From: Schizophyllum amplum
Taxonomy: Eukaryota > Basidiomycota > Agaricomycetes > Agaricales > Schizophyllaceae
Length of the DNA: 64,000 bases
NCBI GenBank assembly: GCA_007026445.1
Contig: VDMD01000052.1
Location: 124,001-188,000, forward strand
Reading direction: 5' to 3'
A program made the position numbers and the translations under genes. Shown in pieces: positions 56,298 to 64,000 of this stretch. How positions within the stretch are numbered: position 1 is the first letter of the stretch; the number at the start of each line of letters is the position of its first letter. The notes under the pieces are model-generated. The model searched no databases and was not told the DNA's origin. It was given only the letters and a program-made list of their open reading frames with translations.

Positions 56298-56829
56298 CCC
56301 CCTCAAACGATTCGATGCACTGCTGCTCGGTCGGTGGCGACGGTGGTATGCTTCACGCCGACAATGCTGCCTTGGATCGACCCTTTTCGTGACTTCATTA
56401 CTCCGCGAGCTCGGATCCTCCAGAATCATGCCTCTCCTGACGATGACATTGACAACGACCTGCCTCATTGGTTCATCCCGGCCAACGAACGGTAGGCGAA
56501 CAATACAAGTGCATCATGAGCTGGGTTCAATCGACGACCGACTCGCCCGCACATTGCGAGACCTACGACATGAGCACCCCCTATTCACACGTATCGCCTC
56601 CTGCCGCCGGCACCTGCCAAAGCTAGACTGACGGACCGCACCGCATGCTCAAGGCCGCTCTCACCGGTGAGTTGTCTTTGGTTTAGTGAAGGGAACAAGG
56701 CAGGGACCATATCGTCACCGTTCGCACCGGGGTCTGCTCCACATGTCTCTCGTCTATCCTCGCCTAGACAGGATCGGCTGGTATAAAGGGAGAGGGTCCA
56801 TTCCTGAGTTTTCCATCCCAAACACAGTC
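56298..56829. other. Intergenic region with the P450 D promoter
   Basis: Contains the second coding-like fragment noted above (about 56340-56510) and, near its end, the TATAAA of P450 D. Confidence 0.35.
56782..56787 (+). promoter_or_regulatory. TATA box of P450 D
   Basis: TATAAA in GGTATAAAGGG, 48 bp before the ATG at 56830. Confidence 0.55.
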
Positions 56830-59289
56830 ATGGAACCCGCAGCGCCGCTCAGTTATGTGTTCTTTATCTTCATTGTTGGCTTCGCCATTGTCGCCATCTA
56901 CGAGTTGCGCAGAAAGCGCCTCTTTCTCGCTCATGTACCTGGACCTCGCAGCGGGCACTTCCTCCTCGGTGGGTTTTTACAGCTTCGCGCAGCCAATATA
57001 TTTACTGAAAATAACCAGGCAATTTGCCCCTTCTCTCACGCTCGCCTGCTACCGAGGTACGCCAACTTCTGCGTCCATCGTCCGCCTTTTCTGAATTCTA
57101 TTTCAAGGTCGACTTCAATTGGTACAGAAAATATGGCGGCACCGCAAAATTTACCGGCGCTTTTGGGGTATGTTTTTCCTACCTTTGCCGCTTCGCGGGC
57201 GCTCACAGGTGATCCCCAGGAACAGCACCTCATGATTTCCGATCCTAAAGCGGTACAATACATCATGCAAACGGCGGGCTATGGCTTCGTACGCCCTAGC
57301 GACCGCAAAGAGGCCTCGCGTCTGCTTTTAGGACAAGGTGTCCTCACTGTTGAAGGTCAGCGTTCGAGTCGATGATGGCGATATTTGTGACGCTCACTTC
57401 GTATAGGCGACGACCACAAGCGCCAGCGACGAATGCTTCTCCCTAGCTTTGGAAGTCTTGAGGCCAATACGTACGTCGTTTTGTTACCTTACGACCAACC
57501 TTCTCTCTTATTGAACTCTCCCCAGATTCGTACCCTCGTTCGCGAGCAAGGCTGCCCAGGTACGTACGGTGAGATATCATTTGTGGCGCGCTAACCACCG
57601 TCCCACAGATGGCGGACGAGTGGGCAGAGATGATACATGACGGCCATTCCACGGTCGACGTCCCTTCGTGGGTCGCGCGAGCGACACTAGGTAGGCACCT
57701 TCGTCATCAGATTTGAGATATGTATCACTAACAACATCGCTGCAGATGCTATCGGCGAAGGTCAGCGAGTGACTGCCATACATCAGGACTTATCGCTGAC
57801 GCTTGTACCTATCTCGTTGCAGCCGCGTTCGATATCCAGTTCAACGCCCTCACGGATAGTTCTATGAGCTCGTCAAGGTGTACTCTAACCTTTTGTGAGT
57901 CGCGCTTTCGATGTCCATCACCCGTCACGCGCTTAGTGTCTTGGACTCCCTGCGCTTTTTATACTTACGGAACTTTGCTCACATCTTCCCGCTTCTGTAG
58001 CACCAAGACCCGCCGGTCGCCGAGCAATCTGGAAATTTTCATGGCCGAAAGCCTCGGCCTAGTGCCGACACCCCTCATGCGCTGGTGGAACGACACCGGT
58101 GCCGAACAGGAAGCGCGCATTCGTCAAGCGGTGTCGCCTAGTGGCAGAGGGCGTTGCGAAGGATCTGGTCCAGGAGAAGCGTTCGGCGGAGAAGAACGGA
58201 CAGGACGAGAAGGGCACGCTATCGAGAGGGAAGTGCGCGAACGATGTGCTCAGCCGGCTGGGTGCGTACATAATCCCTTGTGTCCGCTCCCATCTCATCA
58301 TATTGACGCCTCAATAGTCCACGCGAATGGTACCGCGGATGCGAAGGTCCGACTCGGGGAAGACGAGCTGCTTGCCCAACTTCTGTGAGCTTTCCCTGAA
58401 TAATCGCCAGCCCCTCGCTTACACCCATTCGCAGCACCATCCTACTGGCCGGGCACGAGACGACGGCCAACTCGCTCTCCTGGGCACTGCTCGAACTCTC
58501 GCAGCAGCCCCACGTACAGGCGCGCCTGCGAGCGGAAATCCGCGCGGTACGGCTCGAGCGTAAGGAGCCGGAGCTGACGGCGACTGCGATTCACTCTATG
58601 CCTTATTTGAGCGCGGTGGTCAAGGTACGTCTCGCACTGTACACGAAAGCCCTGAGTTGACGCCTCTGTATCACAGGAGGTACTCAGATTTCATGCGCCG
58701 GTGTACAATACTTCTCGTACGGCGATGCGGGACGACGTGATCCCTTTGTCGCGGCCGCTTTATGACACGCAGGGTCGGCCGGTCCACGAGGTTATGGTCC
58801 CAAAGGGGCAAAAGGTGCTTATCTCCATCGCGGCGTTCAACCGGTAAGTGGCATATCCTTCGTATCCCGAGCGACCAGGCTGACCACATCGTGTTTTGGC
58901 AGGGATAAGGACATCTTCGGCGCGGACGCGGACCGGTTCGACCCCGAGCGGTGGTTGAAGGAGGGCTATGTGAGCAAGCGCGCAGGCGTCGGGCCATATA
59001 GCAGTCTATTGACTTTCGGCGGTGGGCACCGCGCATGTCTCGGTGAGGTTTGCGCTTCGTGCCGCAAACTGAATAGTGTTGACTAACTAGCATGCCAGGT
59101 TGGCGCTTTGCCGTCCTCGAACTATCTGCCTTCCTAGTCGAGCTGGTCGACCGGTTTGAGTTCAGCGTGAACCCGGCGATGAAGGTCCATAGGGGAGCGG
59201 CGTCCATTATGATACCCATGATTGAAGGTGAATTGGACAAAGGGGTGCAGTTACCGTTGCATGTAAAGCTTGCGTCGGTGGATGAATGA
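56830..59289 (+). CDS. Cytochrome P450 D, frame interrupted at two places
   Basis: Same P450 family as A-C, opposite strand. Start MEPAAPLSYVFFIFIVGFAI (membrane anchor). Recognised exons: NWYRKYGGTAKFTGAFG, DPKAVQYIMQTAGYGFVRP, KRQRRMLLPSFGSLEA, MADEWAEMIHDGHSTV, RSPSNLEIFMAESLG, LLAGHETTANSLSW (I-helix), VLRFHAPVYN (K-helix with Glu from the preceding codon), DPERWLKEGYVSKR, FGGGHRACL and WRFAVLELSAFLVEL. Compared with the paralogues, one base is missing near 57860-57866 (after FNALTD) and one extra G is present near 58098 (after WWNDT). Between these points the conserved sequence reads in a shifted frame. The two changes cancel, so the ends are in the same frame. Inactive allele or sequence error; otherwise complete. 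Confidence 0.85.
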
Positions 59290-59459
59290 GTATATGATTG
59301 CGTGCGGAACCCAATACATTGCGTGGATAAAGTTGCTGTAATACACCCCAAGTTCGCACTTATCTTGCAAATAAATAAAATGATCAATAGCAACTCTGTC
59401 GTGTCGACGTTCTCGAGGGCGATGCGGGAGTAGAAGAGTAAACCGGTCTGACCTGTTCT

Positions 59460-60601
59460 CTAGCAGGTCGCCTCGTACTCGCCATTCGTGTCAGTGCTGA
59501 CCTGGGCATTGAACTTCATGAACGTCGACCGGTCGTCCTTGTTCGACAGGATATCGTCGATGTTGAGCGCCCCTGCAGCAAACCTTAGCACCACGTTCCC
59601 AGGAGATCAATGCGGACACGCACACTTGTAATGTCCCTTCGTCTTCTTGTCGTACTCGAACCACACCCAGCCGGTCGCAACGAACGGCACCTGCCCGGAC
59701 CCCTGCGTCGTGCAGGTCGTAACGTCGAATGACACGCCGCATGTGCTATCCTTGGGCACAGCAATCGCGACCGTCTGCGTTGTCTGCTGGTTCGACTCCG
59801 AAGTCTCCGTGTTCGACAACGTGTTCGTGAAGGTGGCCGTCAGCGACGTGGCCTCGGTCATGTTCGCGATCTTGGGGGATCCTGATTGGGACCGAGACGG
59901 TCTCTCCGATGGCAATGGAAGCCATTCTGGAGAAGCATGGGCTTGTAAGTAACCACAGCGAGACTCTGACAAAGCAATATGGAATACGCACGCGAAACGG
60001 TTTGCGACGAGGAGTACTTCGTACCAGTTGTCTGGCTGACAGTTGCGGTACCGTTCGTACCAGTCACTGTTGTGTCAAGCGTCTGAGACTGCGTCGTGCA
60101 TTGTGGATCGCCGTTGATGGTCATGTCGCCCGCGTCCTCCGCGCAGACCTGAGCAGGTTGTTCGGGCAACTGCGGAATGGCATGCATCAGATATTGCGCC
60201 CGTAATGATCATGACTTCCAACACTCACGTCCTTATCGTTGGTGACGACCTTTCGCGAGCCAGTGCCCCAGTTGTCTCTGGCCTTCTGGTTGAGGGTATC
60301 CCAGCCAGGCACTGCACGGGTGTTAACGGAAAGGCTGGTGAACAACTACATACTCACGCTTCTGGACATCGTCGGAGCTCAGCGCACTGCAGGCACCGCC
60401 ATCGCGCTTGCTCTGGATGCTCTCATGCTTGACGAAGCCGAGATGGGTACCGTGCGCATCGTATGCGATAATTCGCTTCGCGACCTCGTCATAGGCAAGC
60501 TTCGTCGCGTCGCGCGGGACGGATGCTGAGTGGGGCATTGGTGTGGCGCTAGAAAGGAGAGCAAGCGCCAAAGAGACGAGGACGAGAGAGAAGCGGGCCA
60601 T
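59460..60601 (-). CDS. Secreted protein with a possible aerolysin-like beta region
   Basis: 311 aa from exons 60601-60358, 60311-60229, 60169-59992, 59941-59624 and 59572-59460, all consistent in phase. The N-terminus MARFSLVLVSLALALLSSA is a signal peptide. After a short pro-like region with a dibasic site (QSKRDGG) comes a Cys-containing domain (GWDTLNQKARDNWG, QVCAEDAGDM). The second half is very rich in Ser/Thr with alternating polar residues (TATFTNTLSNTETSESNQQT) followed by a strand with two Cys and WVWFEYDKK. The Ser/Thr-rich hairpin-like pattern resembles the pore-forming segment of aerolysin/ETX-type proteins, but I see no diagnostic motif, so this is tentative. It could equally be a cell-wall or uncharacterised secreted protein. 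It is convergent with P450 D. Confidence 0.65.
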
Positions 60602-62265
60602 TACAAAGACCAGAAAGGATAGTGAACCAAGGAAGGACAGGAAAGAAGGGAAAGCGAACGTCGTAAGCGTCGCTGAGGCGGCGAGGCCGTTGGCCTTATG
60701 TACCCCGCCATCGAAGAGCATGCCATACGATACACCGTACGGCGGACATCATGCAACGGCGGAGTAGATAGTATGGGGACGGGAGCAGCGTAAGTAAGTA
60801 TGAACCTGAGATCGCGTTTCAACGCAAGTACGCGCATGCTGCCTTGACCAGTGGGAGGGCCTCAGTCGCCGGTGTGGTTGTTCTTTTCTTCAGACATATC
60901 TGAGTTTGTGGGAGGAGTGAGTATCTGTGAGTATCCGCCACGGAGGCGATACATATCGGGAAGATCGTAGTCGAATGAAGGGTGGGAGATCAACATCCCT
61001 AAAGAAGAGAACAAAGAAACGCGTGACCCTCCACGTGCCCCATCACTTCAAGTTTCTGGACTTGACGATCATATTTTCCTGTTCTTGGCACTTGCCCTCG
61101 TCCATCGTCCGGTGCTTACCTCAATTGGCTGTGGCGCCTTCTGCAACAGCGATAATCCATGGGTGGAAATTCTCATGAGAGAAAACGTGGCCCGGGCCAT
61201 GATCTTGGATCTGTAATACCCGCAGCCATTGACAGCCGACACCCAGCATGACTTTGCAGGACTATCGCTGGCCATATAGACCCATGTTACTGCTGTAAGC
61301 CGCACATTTCTCGCGACAGCAAGACTTTGTACTTATGACCCTCAAGGAATCAAGCTTTAAGGTCCTTTCCGGTTCTTTTGGCAGTGCGATGTTAACTCTT
61401 TCCGTTCAACTTTGCGTCCGGACATGCAACGGAGGGCCCAGCCAGCAGCCAAATGGTCCATTCATCATGAAGCGCTGGGCGTACTTAAACTAACACTATC
61501 TTAACATTGCCTATTGGTTTTTTTTCATCGGGCCCGCGCTGCCAGACAGGTCGATCGTCGAACTGGTGCGCTAAGCCGATGTCTTTCTCTGGCCTTCATG
61601 CTCAAGCTTGCGCTCAAGTCTAAGCACATAGCAAACGTGAGTTCAAATTTCGAAGTTATTTGTTCATCGGACCAATGTCGATCCAGATTTACCGTAATGA
61701 ATTATTACCGCCTTTAACCTTGCCACCATCCCATCTCAGCGACCTTCTGAATCTAAATTGAACGAAAGCCCTCAAACTCCGCCACTTTGAAGCGCTGAAG
61801 TGCCCAAGAGCAGGTCGGTTCAAAAGCCAGGATAGTGAATTTATAGCAAGCCTCACTTGTTCGGTGGTCAGAGTCCTTCATGGGATCCACAATGTGAATA
61901 CTGTCTGAATGCAGAGATGATGGGAAGGTGCGTCCTCTGCTTCTCTTCCCTGCATCGATGCTCACGGCCCCACTGCTGATAGCTCTCTCAGCGGTCATCG
62001 GCTCTTTTACCGCCTCGCAATATCCTTACGCGCCGTGTGCTTACTGCACTTCTCGCGCTTGCTCGCCGCTCTCTCACCCAGCTGCGCCGGTAGCGCGCAG
62101 GGCTGACGCTATGGCTGGCCTGTATATTGTGCTCCTATCCGCCGACCCACAGACTGTCGTCAAGTTCGTGTACGGCTAAGGAAGTGGGGCGCAGCTCGCA
62201 CTGGGGAACCGCGATGCTATATAAGTAATTTTTCTGTGGTGGTTCTGAGTTCTCCATTCCCCACA
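60602..62265. other. Long intergenic region between divergent genes, no supported gene
   Basis: About 1.65 kb. It holds the promoters of the secreted protein and of P450 E. Several short open frames were examined (for example 61928-62179), but none has supporting motifs. Confidence 0.4.
62218..62224 (+). promoter_or_regulatory. TATA box of P450 E
   Basis: TATATAA in GCTATATAAG, 42-48 bp before the ATG at 62266. Confidence 0.55.
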
Positions 62266-64000
62266 ATGGCGTTCTCTGCTGTCCAGCTCACCGCCGCTGT
62301 CGTCATCGTCGTCCTTTCTGCGCTCTTTGTGCGTCGCAGGCGTAGCGGCGCCCTCGCTGGCCTCCCGGGCCCCGAGGCTGCCCATCGTGTTCTCGGTGCG
62401 TTTCTGACAGTCATTATTTGGTGCGGGGCCTGACAAAGGCTCCAGGATACCTGCCGAATTTTCTATCGAACGCCTGTTGGCCAGGTGAGCATATCTCAAG
62501 TCGTTGCCTCGTGTCCTGATACGTCTGTGTTCGCAGATCGACTTCACATTTCAGAGGGTGCATGGCGGTGCTGCGAAGTTCGAAGGGCTTTTTGGTGTAC
62601 GTGCTCTTTTGTGGTAGCCCTGATGTGCGTGCTGACATATTTGCAGTATCAACACCTTTGGCTCTGCGACCCCAAGGCTGTCAAGTACGTCGTGCAGGGG
62701 GGGCTATGGCTTCATGAGAGCGCCCGAGCGTAAGGAGAACGCGCGCCTCATTCTCGGCCAGAGTGTATTGGTGGTGGAGGGTGCTATCTGTCTCGCATGC
62801 TTTCTGCGTCTTCTTGAATGTTTCTCTTCGCAGGCGATGCGCATAGGCGACAGCGTCGCATCATGCTCCCCGGCTTCGGCAGCCTGGAGGCCAGCACGTG
62901 AGTCTGGTCAACCTGCGCTCAGATGGGTACTTATTTGAATCATCACCAGCTATGTTCCCTCCTTCTCCCGCAAGGCTGCCAAAGTACTGTCGCGCTCTGG
63001 CCTGGCAGCTGCACAGAACTGACGACCTGCAGATGGCTGACAAATGGGTCGAGCTGATGCAAGGTCAAGACACCTTCACCATCGACGTGCCCGCGTGGAC
63101 CGCGCGGGCTACTCTCTGGTGGGTTTTGCTTGCACCTCACAGTGCCTTCGGTATTGATCTGAGTTCGGTAGATGCGCTCGGCGAAGGTACTCCTAATATT
63201 CGTTTTAGGCCCATACCAATGCTAATCAATCCAGCTGCTTTCGACTACCAGTTCAACGCGCTGGATGACATGTCCGGCGAGCTGACCAAGGTGTTCAATA
63301 ACCTGTTGTACGTGTCCTTGCATCAACCCACTGGATATCGCGCTAAGCAACCGCCGTTCACCACAGCGCAAAGACACGGCTTAACCCGGGCAACTGGGAG
63401 ATCTTTGTCAGCCAGATGGTCGCCCTCATGCCCGACAATTTGGTTCGCTTTTGGAACGAAAATGTTCCAGACAAGAAGCGTGCCTTCTTGATCCGCAGCC
63501 GGGAGGCCTCTGAGCGCGTCGCACGACAGCTGGTGGAGGAGAAATCAGCAGCGCTCCTGGCCGAGAACGGCGGCCACGACATCATGAGCCTTCTCGGTGA
63601 GGCAATTTTGCGATATTCTGATTGACTCCGTGCCTAACTTAAAACACAGTAAGGCCAACGCGACCGCGGGCGCGAAGGACAGCTTGTCCCAAATGAGATG
63701 CTGGCCAGCTTTCGTACGTGTTCGTCTTGAAAGTTGTGCGCGCTGGCTGAGGAAACATCTCCTTACAGGACGATCGTCCTTGCCGGGCACGAGACGACCG
63801 GCCAATACGATTTCTTGGATCCTCCTCGAGCTCTGCAGAAACACAGACGTGCAGACGCGCCTTCGCGACGAGATTCGCACTGTGCGCCGCCAGCGTGACG
63901 AGCCTGAGCTTACCGCAGCTACCTTCGACGATATGCCATACATGACTGCCATAGTCAAGGTATGACACTTGTGTTGCTCCCGATCATGGCTTACACGAAA
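62266..64000 (+). CDS. Cytochrome P450 E, partial at the window edge, frame interrupted
   Basis: Fifth member of the P450 family; the 3' part lies beyond the window. Start MAFSAVQLTAAVVIVVLSAL is very similar to P450 A and B. Recognised exons: FQRVHGGAAKFEGLFG, LWLCDPKAVKYVV, RRQRRIMLPGFGSLEAS, MADKWVELMQGQDTFTID, FNALDDMSGELTKVF, ERVARQLVEEKSAALLAE, NGGHDIMSLLG, the I-helix AGHETT, LLELCRNTDVQTRLRDEIR. Frame breaks against the paralogues: a run of seven G at 62697-62703 that is two short (or one long), a missing A near 63690, and an extra C at 63798-63799 inside the I-helix exon. The intron after TARATL has no stop in frame, so retention would be tolerated. Inactive gene or sequence errors. 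Confidence 0.8.

Noticed and set aside
61928..62179. An 83-codon + strand open frame with a hydrophobic start upstream of P450 E
   Set aside because: It runs up to the P450 E promoter, has no family features and no good start context; a chance frame is more likely.

Overview
The window looks like nuclear DNA of a filamentous basidiomycete, most likely an Agaricomycete of the wood-decay (Polyporales) type. Genes are densely packed on both strands and split by many 45-65 bp introns with GTGCGT/GTGAGT-type donors. Coding exons are GC-rich. The gene set includes families typical of these fungi: expanded P450s, DUF6593- and DUF7330-type proteins, Rds1-like secreted ferritin-fold proteins and F-box proteins. 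No tRNA, rRNA, CRISPR array or prokaryotic operon was seen. Where I give exon chains, nearly all sum to a multiple of three. The exceptions are genes that lack bases, and these are reported.

Layout, 1-20 kb: a GH5 steryl-glucosidase-like enzyme; a tandem pair of DUF7330-like proteins; two abutting TA-flanked inverted-repeat elements; a DUF6593-like gene; a 12-exon carnitine O-acetyltransferase; a second DUF6593-like gene; an F-box protein; a short intronless P450-like protein; and a conserved hypothetical. Layout, 20-32 kb: an amino-acid permease; an ING-type PHD-finger protein; a small secreted protein; a 511-aa protein built from about three copies of an unrecognised domain; a third DUF6593-like gene; and the autophagic lipase Atg15.

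From 33 to 42 kb lie three related P450 genes (A, B, C). Their arrangement records a tandem segmental duplication. A block running from the 5' end of atg15 through one P450 into the next was copied. The junction, with a truncated P450 tail fused to a truncated atg15 head, is still readable near 36.57 kb. Two more members of the same P450 family (D and E) lie on the + strand at 56.8 and 62.3 kb.

From 42 to 61 kb: a disordered nuclear-looking protein; a small lysine-rich protein; a six-exon Cys-rich 80-aa protein with a 12-nt microexon; a second copy of the inverted-repeat element; an Rds1-like protein; V-ATPase subunit F; a cyclase-family hydrolase; the spliceosomal kinase Prp4; and a secreted protein with a possible aerolysin-like region. 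Carnitine acetyltransferase, amino-acid permease, V-ATPase, Prp4, ING and Atg15 are ordinary housekeeping functions. The P450s, DUF families and secreted proteins are the lineage-specific part.

One caution affects several entries. Between about 38 and 64 kb a number of well-conserved genes, including the normally essential V-ATPase subunit F, lack or gain single bases. Some of these may be sequence errors rather than true mutations, so the interrupted P450s should not be called dead on this evidence alone.
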